Shown piece after piece: positions 36,094 through 45,260 of a stretch of DNA of 64,000 bases. Numbering within the stretch: position 1 is the stretch's first letter; every line of letters begins with the position of its first letter. Made by a program: the position numbers and the translations under genes. Origin of the DNA: Aquabacterium commune (GTDB lineage Bacteria > Pseudomonadota > Gammaproteobacteria > Burkholderiales > Burkholderiaceae_C); the NCBI RefSeq assembly GCF_004362855.1, contig NZ_SNXW01000002.1:476655-540654 (forward strand), in the 5' to 3' direction. A model generated the notes under the pieces. The model searched no databases. It saw only the letters and a program-made list of their open reading frames with translations, and was not told where the DNA came from.

Positions 36094-36582
36094 ATGCCCA
36101 TGAACATTGAACAAGTCCAGACCTTCCTGTTCCGCGAAGCCCGCCTGCTCGACGACCGCCAGTGGGACGAGTGGCTCACCTGCTACCACCCCGCGGTCGA
36201 ATTCTGGATGCCCTCCTGGGACGACGACGGCGAGCTCACGCGCGACCCGCAGCGCGAGATCTCGCTGATCTACTACCCCAACCGCGGCGGCCTGGAAGAC
36301 CGCGTCTTCCGCATCAAGACCGAGCGCTCGGCGGCCAGCACACCCGAGCCCCGCACCGGCCACAACCTGCACAACATCGAGATCGTGTCGGCACAGGGTG
36401 AAACGGTCGAGGTTCGCTACAACTGGCAGACCCTGAGCTACCGCTACAACACGACCGACAGCCACTTCGGCACCACCCACGTCACGCTCGACCTGAGCAG
36501 CGGCCAGCCGCTCATCAAGCGCAAGTACATCGTGCTGAAGAACGACTACATCCACCACGTCATCGACGTGTACCACCTGTGA
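36094..36582 (+). CDS. benB: Benzoate 1,2-dioxygenase small (beta) subunit
   Basis: 162 aa, usual length. EARLLDDRQWDEWLTCYHPAVEFWMPSWDDDGE and RVFRIKTERSAASTPEPRT are characteristic of ring-hydroxylating dioxygenase beta subunits of the benzoate group. Structural partner of BenA. Starts 8 bp after benA at ATG 36094; an in-frame ATG at 36100 is an alternative. Confidence 0.95.
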   Translation: MPMNIEQVQTFLFREARLLDDRQWDEWLTCYHPAVEFWMPSWDDDGELTRDPQREISLIYYPNRGGLEDRVFRIKTERSAASTPEPRTGHNLHNIEIVSAQGETVEVRYNWQTLSYRYNTTDSHFGTTHVTLDLSSGQPLIKRKYIVLKNDYIHHVIDVYHL

Positions 36583-36592
36583 GGGCTGTGCC

Positions 36593-37600
36593 ATGAGCCA
36601 CCAGATTGCACTCCAGTTCGAAGACGGCGTCACCCGCTTCATCGACGCCAAGCCCAGCGAAACCGTGGCCGATGCGGCCTACCGCCAGGGCGTCAACATC
36701 CCCCTGGACTGCCGCGACGGCGCCTGTGGCACCTGCAAGTGCTTCGCCGAATCGGGCCAGTTCACCATGGGCGAGTACATCGAAGACGCCCTCAGCGAGG
36801 ACGAAGCGAAGCAAGGCTACGTGCTGACCTGCCAGATGCGCGCGCAAAGCGACTGCGTGGTGCGCGTGCCCGTGGGCTCTGCCGTGTGCAAGGCCGAGCC
36901 AGGCGCGTATCAAGCGGCCATCAGCGAAGTCAAGCAGCTGTCGCCCAGCACCATCTCGCTGACCATCGAAGGCGAGGCCCTGCACAAGCTGGCCTTCCTG
37001 CCCGGCCAGTACGTCAACCTGAAAGTGCCGGGCAGCGAACAGTCGCGCGCCTACTCCTTCAGTTCGATGCCGCGCGATGGCAAGGTCTCCTTCCTGATCC
37101 GCAACGTGCCCGGCGGCCTGATGAGCACCTTCCTGACCAGCCTGGCCAAGACCGGTGACGCCCTGTCCCTGGCCGGCCCGCTGGGCAGCTTCTACCTGCG
37201 CGACATCCAGCGCCCGCTGCTGATGCTGGCCGGTGGCACGGGCCTGGCGCCCTTCACCGCCATGCTGGAAAAAATCGCCGAGCAAGGCAGCGCCCACCCG
37301 CTGCACCTGATCTACGGCGTGACCCACGACAGCGACCTGGTGGACATGGACAAGCTCGCGACCTTCGCTGCGCGCATCCCCAACTTCACCTTCACCGCCT
37401 GCGTGGCGAATGCCGACAGCCCGTACCCGCACAAGGGCTACGTGACGCAGCACATCGAGCCCCGGCACCTCAACGAAGGCGAAGTGGACATCTACCTGTG
37501 CGGCCCGCCGCCCATGGTCGAAGCCGTCAGCACCTTCATCCGCGAACGCGGCATCCAGCCCAAGAACTTCTATTACGAGAAGTTCGCGGCCTCGGCCTGA
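36593..37600 (+). CDS. benC: Benzoate 1,2-dioxygenase reductase
   Basis: 335 aa. N-terminal plant-type ferredoxin with four Cys (CRDGACGTCKC and later LTCQ), then FAD-binding RAYSFSSMP and NAD-binding GGTGLAPFTAMLE, ending in CGPPPMVEAVSTF. Passes electrons from NADH to BenAB. 10 bp after benB. Confidence 0.96.
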   Translation: MSHQIALQFEDGVTRFIDAKPSETVADAAYRQGVNIPLDCRDGACGTCKCFAESGQFTMGEYIEDALSEDEAKQGYVLTCQMRAQSDCVVRVPVGSAVCKAEPGAYQAAISEVKQLSPSTISLTIEGEALHKLAFLPGQYVNLKVPGSEQSRAYSFSSMPRDGKVSFLIRNVPGGLMSTFLTSLAKTGDALSLAGPLGSFYLRDIQRPLLMLAGGTGLAPFTAMLEKIAEQGSAHPLHLIYGVTHDSDLVDMDKLATFAARIPNFTFTACVANADSPYPHKGYVTQHIEPRHLNEGEVDIYLCGPPPMVEAVSTFIRERGIQPKNFYYEKFAASA

Positions 37601-37621
37601 ACCCCGCACGAGGAACACGAC

Positions 37622-38407
37622 ATGACCCCACGTTTTGACAAGCAGGTGGCCGTGGTCACCGGCGCGGCACAAGGCATCGGCCGCCGCGTGGTCGAGCGCC
37701 TGCTCGGCGAAGGTGCCCTCGTGGTGGCCGTGGACCGCTCGGCGCTGGTCGAAGAGCTGCATGCCCTGACCGACGTGCCCGACCTGTCCCAGCGCCTGCT
37801 GACGCTGGCCGGCGACATGGAGCAACAGCCCGACTGCGCCCGCGTGATGGCCGAGGCCGTGCGCCGCTTCGGCCGCCTCGACGTGCTGGTCAACAACGTG
37901 GGCGGCACCATCTGGGCCAAGCCCTTCGAGCACTACCAGCCGCACGAAATCGAAGCCGAGGTGCGCCGCTCCCTGTTCCCCACGCTGTGGTGCTGCCACG
38001 CGGCGCTGCCCATCATGCTGGAGCAGGGCCAGGGCGCCATCGTCAACGTCTCGTCGATCGCCACGCGCGCCATCAACCGCGTGCCCTACGGTGCAGCCAA
38101 GGGCGGCGTGAACGCGCTGACGGCCTGCCTGGCCTTCGAGACCGGCGAGCGCGGTGTGCGTGTCAACGCCATCGCCACCGGTGGCACCGAAGCGCCGCCG
38201 CGCCGCATCCCGCGCAATGCGGCCGCGCAAAGCGAGCAAGAGAAGGCCTGGTACCAGCAGATCGTCGATCAGACCGTGCGCTCCAGCCTGATGAAGCGCT
38301 ACGGCACCATCGACGAACAGGTCGGCGCCATCCTCTTCCTGGCCTCACCTGACGCGTCCTACATCACCGGCGTCACCCTGCCGGTGGGCGGTGGCGACCT
38401 GGGCTGA
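37622..38407 (+). CDS. benD: Benzoate cis-diol (1,6-dihydroxycyclohexa-2,4-diene-1-carboxylate) dehydrogenase
   Basis: 261 aa short-chain dehydrogenase. Cofactor loop VTGAAQGIGRRVV, VNNVGG, catalytic Ser in VNVSSIATRA and YGAAKGG with Tyr and Lys. RIPRNAAAQSEQEKAWYQQIVDQT is typical of BenD/XylL. Oxidises and decarboxylates the cis-diol to catechol, closing the gap to CatA. Confidence 0.95.
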   Translation: MTPRFDKQVAVVTGAAQGIGRRVVERLLGEGALVVAVDRSALVEELHALTDVPDLSQRLLTLAGDMEQQPDCARVMAEAVRRFGRLDVLVNNVGGTIWAKPFEHYQPHEIEAEVRRSLFPTLWCCHAALPIMLEQGQGAIVNVSSIATRAINRVPYGAAKGGVNALTACLAFETGERGVRVNAIATGGTEAPPRRIPRNAAAQSEQEKAWYQQIVDQTVRSSLMKRYGTIDEQVGAILFLASPDASYITGVTLPVGGGDLG

Positions 38408-38554
38408 CGCCCTTCCCGCCCCCTTCTCAACGACCCCATCCACGTCAACGCGCCCACCCCGAAAGCCCCGCTCACAAGGCGACGGCGATCGGGTGGGGTC
38501 GTGTGCGCGTGCGTGTCCGACCCATCTGTTCAACCCCACTTGCCTCGCCATCCC

Positions 38555-39712
38555 ATGCAGCTCCGACGTGCCTTCCTGACCGCCGCCACCCTGATGGCCT
38601 GCACCTGGACCCAGGCCCAGCCGACCGCGCCGGCCCCGACGCCGACCACGTCCACGTCCAGCGTGACGCTGTACGGCAGCATCGACCAGTACCTGCAGCA
38701 CATGCGCAGCAGCTCGGGCGCGCAACTCACCTCGCTGAACGACGGCGCCATCCTGCGCAGCCGCATCGGCCTGCGTGGCACCGAGGACCTCGGCGCCGGC
38801 ATGGCCATGAAGTTCACGCTGGAGCATGGCCTGTTCGCCGACCGTGGCGCCCAGGCCGACAGCACCCGCTTCTTCGACCGCCAGGCCTGGCTGGGCCTGG
38901 CCACGGGGCACGGTGAAATCCGCGTGGGCCGCCAGAACACGGTGGTCTTCACGCGCAGCGAGTTCATCGACTACAGCGGACGCACCCTGGCCTCCACGGC
39001 CAACCACTTCGGTCAGCCGGCGCGCCTGGACAACGACATCGCCTACATCTCGCCGCGCGTGAACGGCGTGCTGTTCGAAGCCCACTTCGCCCCTGGCGAA
39101 CAGGCCACAGGCGGCCCGTCCAGCAAGGGCGTGTGGCAGGTGGCGCTGGACTACCTCGATGGCCCCTGGCGCGTCGGCTACGCCGGCCTGCGGGCCCGCC
39201 CGCCCTCGGGTGCCGCGGTGGACAAGGCCATCGCCTTCGACAACCTCTACCTCAACCACGACTGGGGCCAGGGCAAGGTCTATCTGACCTTCATCCGCAG
39301 CAACTTCAGCACCCGCTCGTCGAACGTCGTGTTCGGCAACAACGCCGGCTCCATCCTGGGGGCCACGGGCGCCCTGGTGGCCGGCGACAACACCGACGCG
39401 CGCCGCTTCCACAACGTCGTGCAGGTTTCGGCCGACTGGCGCGTCAGCGGCAAGCTGCGCGTCGGTGGCCTGGTGGGCCGCATCCACGACACGTCGAGTG
39501 CAGGCCAGGACGCCACGGGCGGCTCGGTCGGTGGCTTCTACGACCTGTCGCGCCGCACCACCCTCTACACGTCTTACGAAGTCCTGAACAACGCGCGCAA
39601 CGCGGGGTTCATCTTGTCCGGATCGGCGCCCGTGCTGCCGAACTTCAGCGCCGCCGACGTGAACGGCGAGCGCATCCAGGCCCTGCAGCTCGGCATCGTT
39701 CACCGCTTCTGA
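38555..39712 (+). CDS. Trimeric Gram-negative porin
   Basis: 385 aa with signal peptide (LRRAFLTAATLMACTWTQAQ) and the Burkholderiales porin start SSVTLYGSIDQYLQH, ending in IVHRF with C-terminal Phe for outer-membrane assembly. Intact paralogue of the frameshifted porin at 16271-17400. ATG 38555 was chosen; GTG 38501 would lengthen the tail. Located between benD and benK, so it is likely the outer-membrane channel for benzoate. It has no clear Shine-Dalgarno. Confidence 0.9.
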   Translation: MQLRRAFLTAATLMACTWTQAQPTAPAPTPTTSTSSVTLYGSIDQYLQHMRSSSGAQLTSLNDGAILRSRIGLRGTEDLGAGMAMKFTLEHGLFADRGAQADSTRFFDRQAWLGLATGHGEIRVGRQNTVVFTRSEFIDYSGRTLASTANHFGQPARLDNDIAYISPRVNGVLFEAHFAPGEQATGGPSSKGVWQVALDYLDGPWRVGYAGLRARPPSGAAVDKAIAFDNLYLNHDWGQGKVYLTFIRSNFSTRSSNVVFGNNAGSILGATGALVAGDNTDARRFHNVVQVSADWRVSGKLRVGGLVGRIHDTSSAGQDATGGSVGGFYDLSRRTTLYTSYEVLNNARNAGFILSGSAPVLPNFSAADVNGERIQALQLGIVHRF

Positions 39713-39748
39713 GCCGCCCATCCCTCCACCTGCTGAACCGAGGTCTCC

Positions 39749-41083
39749 ATGAAAACAGTTGACGCCAACAAGCTCATCGACGAAGCCAAGTTCAACCCCT
39801 TCCACTGGATGGTGTTGTTCTGGTGCGCCCTGATCATCATCTTCGACGGCTACGACCTCGTCATCTACGGCGTGGTCCTGCCCGTGCTGATGAAGGAGTG
39901 GAACCTCACGCCCATCCAGGCCGGTGCCCTGGGCAGCTACGCGCTGTTCGGCATGATGGCCGGCGCCATGATCTTCGGGCCACTGTCCGACAAGATCGGG
40001 CGCAAGAAAGCGATCACGATGTGCGTGGTGCTCTTCAGCGGTTTCACCGTGCTCAACGGCTTTGCCCGCAACCCGACCGAGTTCGGCGTCTGCCGCTTCC
40101 TCGCGGGCTTGGGCATCGGCGGTGTCATGCCCAATGTGGTGGCGCTGATGAGCGAGTACGCACCCAAGAAGATCCGCTCCACGCTGGTGGCCATCATGTT
40201 CAGCGGCTACTCGGTGGGCGGCATGCTGTCGGCCGGCCTGGGCATGGTGCTGCTGCCGTCTTACGGCTGGCAGTCGGTGTTCTTCGTGGCAGGCATCCCC
40301 CTGCTGCTGCTGCCCATCATCATGCGACAGCTGCCCGAGTCGGTCGGCTTCATGGTGCGCGAAGGCCGCACCGAGGAAGCCGCCGCCGTGCTGGCCCGCG
40401 TGCAGCCTGGCTTCGCGCTGCAGGCCGATGAACAACTGAGCATGCCCTCGGCCAAGGCCGCGGGTGCCTCGGTGCTGCAGCTCTTCCGTGACGGCCGCGC
40501 CCTGCGCACCGTGATGCTGTGGGTGGCCTTCTTCTGCTGCCTGCTGATGGTCTATGCGCTGGCCTCGTGGCTGCCCAAGCTGATGACCAAGGCGGGCTAT
40601 GGCCTGGGCTCCTCGCTGAGCTTCCTGCTGGTGCTGAACTTCGGCGCCATCTTCGGTGCGGTGGGCGGCGGCTGGCTGGGCGACAGGCTCAACCTGCCCC
40701 GCGTGCTGATGGTGTTCTTCGCCATCGCCGCCGTGTCCATCAGCCTGCTGGGCTTCAAGAGCCCGACCGGCGTGCTCTACACCCTGATCGCCATCGCGGG
40801 CGCCACCACCATCGGCTCGCAGATCCTGCTGTACGCCCTGGGCGCGCACTTCTACGAGATGGCCATCCGCTCCACCGGCCTGGGCTGGGCTTCGGGCATC
40901 GGGCGCAACGGCGCCGTGGTCGGCCCGCTGCTGGGCGGCGCGCTGATGGCCGCCGAGCTGCCGCTGACGGCCAACTTCCTGGCCTTCGCCATCCCCGGTG
41001 CCGTGGCTTGCGTGGCCATGGGTGTGTTCAGCATGGCCAAGGTGCCGGCACGGCAGATGGGAGCGGCGACAATGCCCGCATGA
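39749..41083 (+). CDS. benK: Aromatic acid:H+ symporter (AAHS), BenK-like
   Basis: 444 aa, MFS with 12 helices. AAHS hallmarks: FDGYDLVIYGVVLPVLMKEW in helix 1 (Asp required for transport in PcaK) and GPLSDKIGRKKAI in loop 2-3. Imports benzoate or related acids across the inner membrane. Follows the porin by 36 bp. It makes a second benzoate importer besides BenE. The stop overlaps the next gene by 4 bp. Confidence 0.92.
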   Translation: MKTVDANKLIDEAKFNPFHWMVLFWCALIIIFDGYDLVIYGVVLPVLMKEWNLTPIQAGALGSYALFGMMAGAMIFGPLSDKIGRKKAITMCVVLFSGFTVLNGFARNPTEFGVCRFLAGLGIGGVMPNVVALMSEYAPKKIRSTLVAIMFSGYSVGGMLSAGLGMVLLPSYGWQSVFFVAGIPLLLLPIIMRQLPESVGFMVREGRTEEAAAVLARVQPGFALQADEQLSMPSAKAAGASVLQLFRDGRALRTVMLWVAFFCCLLMVYALASWLPKLMTKAGYGLGSSLSFLLVLNFGAIFGAVGGGWLGDRLNLPRVLMVFFAIAAVSISLLGFKSPTGVLYTLIAIAGATTIGSQILLYALGAHFYEMAIRSTGLGWASGIGRNGAVVGPLLGGALMAAELPLTANFLAFAIPGAVACVAMGVFSMAKVPARQMGAATMPA

Positions 41084-42294
41084 GCTCCAGCCCCCTGCGC
41101 GCCCTGCTGGCGCAAACCTCCTTCGTGCGCTTTTGGGTCTCCCGGGTGGGCGGCATCATGGCCAACCAGATGCTCATGGTGGCGCTGGGCTGGCACATGT
41201 ACGACCTCACCGCCAGCGCCTGGGATCTGGGGCTGGTGGGCCTCTTCCAGTTCGTGCCGGCCCTGCTGATGACGCTGCCGGCCGGCCACATCGCCGACCG
41301 CCACCACCGCGCCCGCATCTTCGCGCTGTGCATGCTGGCCCAGGGCGCCGTGGCCGCGCTGCTGTGCTGGGGCACCTTCCATGGCGAAGTCAGCCGCAGC
41401 CTCATCCTCGGGCTGTCGGTGTTGTTGGGCGTGGCGCGTGCTTTCCAGATGCCGGCCCAGCAGGCCATCACGCCCTTGCTGGTGCCGCGCGAGCTGCTGC
41501 AGCGCGCCATCGCTGTCAGCTCCAGCGGCATGGAGATCGCCGTGATCGGCGGGCCTGCGCTGGGCGGCCTGCTCTACACCACGGGCGCGGCCACGGTGTA
41601 CGCGCTGTGCACGGCCTTGCTGCTGCTGTCCTTCGCGCTGGCCCTGTGGGTGCGCTACCCCTTCACGCCCACGCGGCAGGCCAGCACCTGGAGCGATGTG
41701 TTCGCCGGCCTGCACTTCGTGTGGGAGCGCAAGGTGCTGCTGGGCGCCACCAGCCTGGACCTGTTCGCCGTGCTGCTGGGCGGTGCCACGGCCCTGCTGC
41801 CCATCTACGCCAAGGACATCCTGCACACCGGCCCGGTGGGCCTGGGCCTGCTGCGCGCCGCACCCGCGGTGGGCGCGCTGGCCATGTCCATCGTGCTGAC
41901 GCGCTGGCCGCTGGAACGCCAAGTGGGCCGGCGCCTGCTGATGGCGGTGGCCGTGTTCGGCCTGGCCACGCTGGGCTTCGGCCTGTCGCAGAGCTTCGCG
42001 TTGTCGATGCTGATGCTGGCCATCACCGGCGCGGCCGACAACATCAGCGTCGTCACCCGCCTGACGCTGACCCAGCTCGAAACCCCCGACGAGATGCGCG
42101 GCCGCGTGGCGGCGGTCAACTCCATCTTCATCGGCGCGTCCAACCAGCTCGGCGAGTTCGAGTCGGGCATGACGGCCGCGGCCTTCGGCGCCGTGGGCTC
42201 GGTGGTGCTGGGCGGCGTGGGCTCGGTGGCCATTGCCGCGCTGTGGTGGAAGTGGTTCCCGGCGTTGGCCCAGCGGGACCGGATGGAGGGCTGA
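41080..42294 (+). CDS. MFS exporter, EntS/MFS_3 type
   Basis: 404 aa, about 12 helices. SFVRFWVSRVGGIMANQMLMVALGWHMYDLTASAWDLGLVGLFQFVPALLM is the EntS-like (MFS_3) N-terminus, and QLETPDEMRGRVAAVNSIFIGASNQLGEFESG the conserved C-terminal loop. Translationally coupled to benK (ATGA). Its substrate is unknown; coupling suggests removal of toxic aromatic intermediates. Confidence 0.8.
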   Translation: MSSSPLRALLAQTSFVRFWVSRVGGIMANQMLMVALGWHMYDLTASAWDLGLVGLFQFVPALLMTLPAGHIADRHHRARIFALCMLAQGAVAALLCWGTFHGEVSRSLILGLSVLLGVARAFQMPAQQAITPLLVPRELLQRAIAVSSSGMEIAVIGGPALGGLLYTTGAATVYALCTALLLLSFALALWVRYPFTPTRQASTWSDVFAGLHFVWERKVLLGATSLDLFAVLLGGATALLPIYAKDILHTGPVGLGLLRAAPAVGALAMSIVLTRWPLERQVGRRLLMAVAVFGLATLGFGLSQSFALSMLMLAITGAADNISVVTRLTLTQLETPDEMRGRVAAVNSIFIGASNQLGEFESGMTAAAFGAVGSVVLGGVGSVAIAALWWKWFPALAQRDRMEG

Positions 42295-42322
42295 CCCCTC
42301 CGGTGATCCTGCCAGTGATCCG

Positions 42323-43981
42323 TCAGGGCGCTGCGGCGCTGCAGGCCGCCGTGGCCGGCTGCGTCGGGCCGTTGGCCACACTGGCAAACGCGTAGGGTGT
42401 GGCACCCCAGTCGCTGGCCGCGCTCACCTGGCCGGGGCAGCCCTTGCGCAGGTCTTCGCACTGGAAGCGCTGGCCGTTGGCCTGCGTGATCGACAGACGC
42501 GAGCGGTAGTGCCACGAGTACACATTGGGCTCGCCCGCCGGCAGGGCCTTGGCCGCGGCGGCGTCGTTCTGCCAGCGCGTGCTCAGCAGCATGCGGTCGG
42601 CCAGCGGGTCGTTCTGCAAGTACTTGGCGAACCAGGCCACGGTGTACCAGGTGACGAGGTCGATGCCGCGGCGCGAGGCCGGCAGCACCAGCGGCACGTC
42701 GTTGAAATCGAAGTGCGTGGCCGCGCGGATGGTGATGTTGCCGGTGTCCACGCCCGCGGCCGAGTAGGCGAAGGAGGCCGCGGCCTTGTCTTGCGGACGC
42801 GGCGGCGTGAGGTAGGGGACGCCAGCGGCCAGGTAGTCGCCATTGATGCCCAGCGCAGGCTTGGTGATGGCCGGGGCAGGGCCGGCGGGCGCACCAATGC
42901 ATGGCGTGGGCAGGCCGTACAGCAAGCCACCGGGCAGGATGCCGGCCAGGCGGTTGACGGGCGCGGCGGCGAAGGCCGCGATCTCATCGGGCGCGGGTGA
43001 CACGGGCACGCACAGGCTGTCCCACGCCACCGCAGTGCGCACGCGCGGGTCGTGCTGGGCCAACCAGCTCGCGGCCACGGCACCGTAGGAATGGCCGGCC
43101 AGGCCGATGCGGCTGGCATCGAGCAAAGCGTGCAGCGGGTTGTGGCTGGCGTTCAGGCCGGACGCCACGCGGCGTGCCTGCTTGTCGGCATGCGAGGTGC
43201 CCGAGGTGCGGCTGGGCACGGGCACAAAGGGCTGGGCGGGCGTGGACAGCATGAAGTCCAGCGCGTCGGCACCGCCGTCGTAGAAAGGCAGGCCATTGCC
43301 GCCCAGGCCCGGCCCCGCGGCAGGTTTCGGGCCGAGGAAACCCAGCCCCGGCGTGCCGGCGAAGGCCGCCTCGCGCTGGTCCGGGTAGGCGCCGAACTGG
43401 TCGGAGTTGCCCTCGCCCTGCGCGTCGAACGTCATCACCACGAAGCCGGCCTTGGCCAGGGCCTGCGCGGCGAACCAATAGATCTGCTCGAAGCCCACGA
43501 TGGAGCCGTTGACGATGACCACGCCCGGCCGCTTGGCCGCACCCGTGCGGGTGGCCCAGACGTGGCCCGAGATGGTGGCGCCCGAGCGCGAGGTGTAGAG
43601 CACCGGCTCGACCAGGCCGTCGTGGTCTTTCCAGTGCTGCAAGCGCGGGTCCACCGGGCACAGCAGCACCGTGGTGCAGGGGTTGGGGTTGGGGCGGCGC
43701 TCCGGGTCGGCCAGCAGGGCCTGCGCCCGCGCCTTCTGGTAGGCCAAGGTCTCGGCCACCACGCCCGCCGTCAGCGGCCCGGCGCCCAAGGGGTTCTGCC
43801 CGGTGGCCGCTACGTTGCGCGCCTCGCAGGCGCTCCAGGCAAGCGAGGGATAACGCGCCTGGGCGCAGTCGATGCCCGCGGCCGATGCGGCAGAGGCGGT
43901 GGGTGCGGCCGAGGCCGACAGGAGCGCGACCAGCGCAGCGATGGCGGTCGTCCAACGGGGGGCGAAGAAGGTCGAAATCAT
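42323..43981 (-). CDS. Secreted alpha/beta hydrolase
   Basis: 552 aa with signal peptide (AAIAALVALLSASAAPTASAASA). Alpha/beta-hydrolase core: RPGVVIVNGSIVGFEQ, FVVMTFDAQGEGNSD and the nucleophile elbow GLAGHSYGAVAASWL, followed by His in AATHFDFNDVPLV. Resembles the large dienelactone/PAF-acetylhydrolase-like secreted group. Substrate not known. Start at 43981; longer open frame upstream ignored. Divergent from the 172-aa gene. Confidence 0.72.
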   Translation of the reverse strand: MISTFFAPRWTTAIAALVALLSASAAPTASAASAAGIDCAQARYPSLAWSACEARNVAATGQNPLGAGPLTAGVVAETLAYQKARAQALLADPERRPNPNPCTTVLLCPVDPRLQHWKDHDGLVEPVLYTSRSGATISGHVWATRTGAAKRPGVVIVNGSIVGFEQIYWFAAQALAKAGFVVMTFDAQGEGNSDQFGAYPDQREAAFAGTPGLGFLGPKPAAGPGLGGNGLPFYDGGADALDFMLSTPAQPFVPVPSRTSGTSHADKQARRVASGLNASHNPLHALLDASRIGLAGHSYGAVAASWLAQHDPRVRTAVAWDSLCVPVSPAPDEIAAFAAAPVNRLAGILPGGLLYGLPTPCIGAPAGPAPAITKPALGINGDYLAAGVPYLTPPRPQDKAAASFAYSAAGVDTGNITIRAATHFDFNDVPLVLPASRRGIDLVTWYTVAWFAKYLQNDPLADRMLLSTRWQNDAAAAKALPAGEPNVYSWHYRSRLSITQANGQRFQCEDLRKGCPGQVSAASDWGATPYAFASVANGPTQPATAACSAAAP

Positions 43982-44047
43982 GGCACGGGTGTTGTCACAT
44001 GGAGGTGGCGCATGATGCGGCCCGCCCTGGCCCTCGCCGACTGGCAC

Positions 44048-44063
44048 TAACCCGATAGGGTTA
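44048..44063. promoter_or_regulatory. Candidate operator TAACCC-N4-GGGTTA
   Basis: Perfect six-base inverted repeat around GATA in the 205-bp divergent region between the secreted hydrolase and the 172-aa protein genes. Such sites are common for LuxR/NarL-type response regulators; none is encoded nearby. Confidence 0.4.
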
Positions 44064-44186
44064 CACGCAAACAGGGGGGTGCCCGGACACCCCCTTGAGA
44101 GGGATTTCCCAAATGGCGCCAAACGCCTACCGTGCCGGTCGGCCTGCCAAGGGTGGCGGGCCGTCAACCACTCATAAGGGAACCCC

Positions 44187-44705
44187 ATGTCACAGAACCT
44201 CATCTCCGTCAGCCTGACGGACGCCGACTACGCCGAAATCGACGGCGCCCTGACCGTGCTGGAATTCCAGTTCGACAAGCTCATCAACCTGTCCGTCAAC
44301 GAGCGCCGCGGCCTCAGCAAGATGGGCGACAAGTCCGAAGCGTTCTGCCGCCAGGCGCTGCGCGTGCTCGACCAGAACCGCCACGTGCTGCCGCCCACCC
44401 TCGACCTGGCCGAGGCCCAGCGCGACCTCTCCCACTTCGACCAACTGCGCGACCGCGCCGTCCGGCTGCAGGGCCTGCAAGGCAAGATGGACGACACCCT
44501 CACCGCCCTGGGCAGCGACGTGATGAGCGCCTCGCTCGAAGGCTATGCCCTGCTGCGCGTGGTCGGCGAAGGCTCGGGCCTGGAAAGCCTGCGCCAGGGC
44601 ATGTCGGCCCGCTTCTCGCGCCGCCCAGCCGGGGCACGCGAAGGCGCGGCCAACACCGCTGGCACCACCGCCACCCCTGCGGGCACGGTCAAGACGGTGC
44701 AATGA
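44187..44705 (+). CDS. Conserved hypothetical protein, 172 aa
   Basis: Soluble, mostly helical. SLTDADYAEIDGALTVLEFQFDKLINLSVNERRGLSKMGDKSEAFCRQAL and LGSDVMSASLEGYALLRVVGEGSGLESLRQGMSARF look like a widespread family of unknown function. The last ~25 residues are Ala/Thr-rich. A good Shine-Dalgarno (AAGGGA) precedes ATG 44187. Single gene followed by a terminator and the second 21-bp array. Confidence 0.75.
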   Translation: MSQNLISVSLTDADYAEIDGALTVLEFQFDKLINLSVNERRGLSKMGDKSEAFCRQALRVLDQNRHVLPPTLDLAEAQRDLSHFDQLRDRAVRLQGLQGKMDDTLTALGSDVMSASLEGYALLRVVGEGSGLESLRQGMSARFSRRPAGAREGAANTAGTTATPAGTVKTVQ

Positions 44706-44708
44706 CCC

Positions 44709-45260
44709 GAGGGCGCGGCGTGCCACCCGGCGCGCCAGCCCACCCACCCCAGCCGCGAGGCCCTGAGCCCCGCGCGCCGAGTGAACAGCTCGACGCGCGG
44801 GGCTTTTTGCTGGGCGCGCAAGGCGTTTCGGGCGGTGCGCCGGCCGATGCCGGTGGCGCGCAAGCCCTTGTCACTCGCGCGCAAACGGTTGCGCGTGGCG
44901 CACCGCCGCTGCCGAGGCATGCGCCGCCGAATTTGACGCAGGCGCCGCTGGATTCGGTTTGCGCGCAAGCCACCGCGGGCGGTGCGCGAGCGGTTTCGGG
45001 CCGTGGATGCAGTGGGACGGACTTGCGCGCGACTGACAACGGCTTGCGCGTGGCCCGGAATGACCGGTGCGCCGATGGGGTTTGCTTGCGGGTGCGGTTG
45101 CTGCGTGTTGCGCGCGAGTGCCGTTGGGCGGCGTGCGGGTGGATGTCGGCGGCGGGTGGGTGGCATCCGCTTGCGCGCCAAGTCATTAGGGCGAGAGACC
45201 CGTGGGATTCAGCGGCGGGCCATGTTGCGCGCTCGGTGCGCGGGCATCGGCCAGAAGTGC
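44709..45260 (+). repeat. Degenerate 21-bp tandem repeat array 2
   Basis: About 25 diverged 21-bp units in unbroken register with no insertion or deletion: unit starts at 44730, 44772, 44814, 44856, 44877, 44961, 44982, 45024, 45045, 45066, 45087, 45108, 45171. Core is GCGCGCAAGC or GTGCGC. In the plus-strand phase of 44813 the units read as heptapeptides (GAQGVSG, GAPADAG, GAQALVT, GAPPLPR). The phase and motif are the same as in array 1. The frame stays open through 45403, but no start with a ribosome site was found. Begins right after the stop of the 172-aa gene. Confidence 0.75.
44767..44808 (+). terminator. Terminator of the 172-aa gene
   Basis: Long stem GCCCCGCGCGCCGAG (44767-44781) against CTCGACGCGCGGGGC (44789-44803), one mismatch, then T5. 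It lies inside the beginning of the 21-bp array. Confidence 0.85.

Noticed and set aside
38431..38501. Inverted repeat CGACCCCATC / GGTGGGGTCG after benD
   Set aside because: About 50-base loop, one mismatch and no T tract; not convincing as a terminator or attenuator.
38345..40849. 834-codon minus-strand open frame opposite porin and benK
   Set aside because: Antisense shadow of two well-recognised genes.
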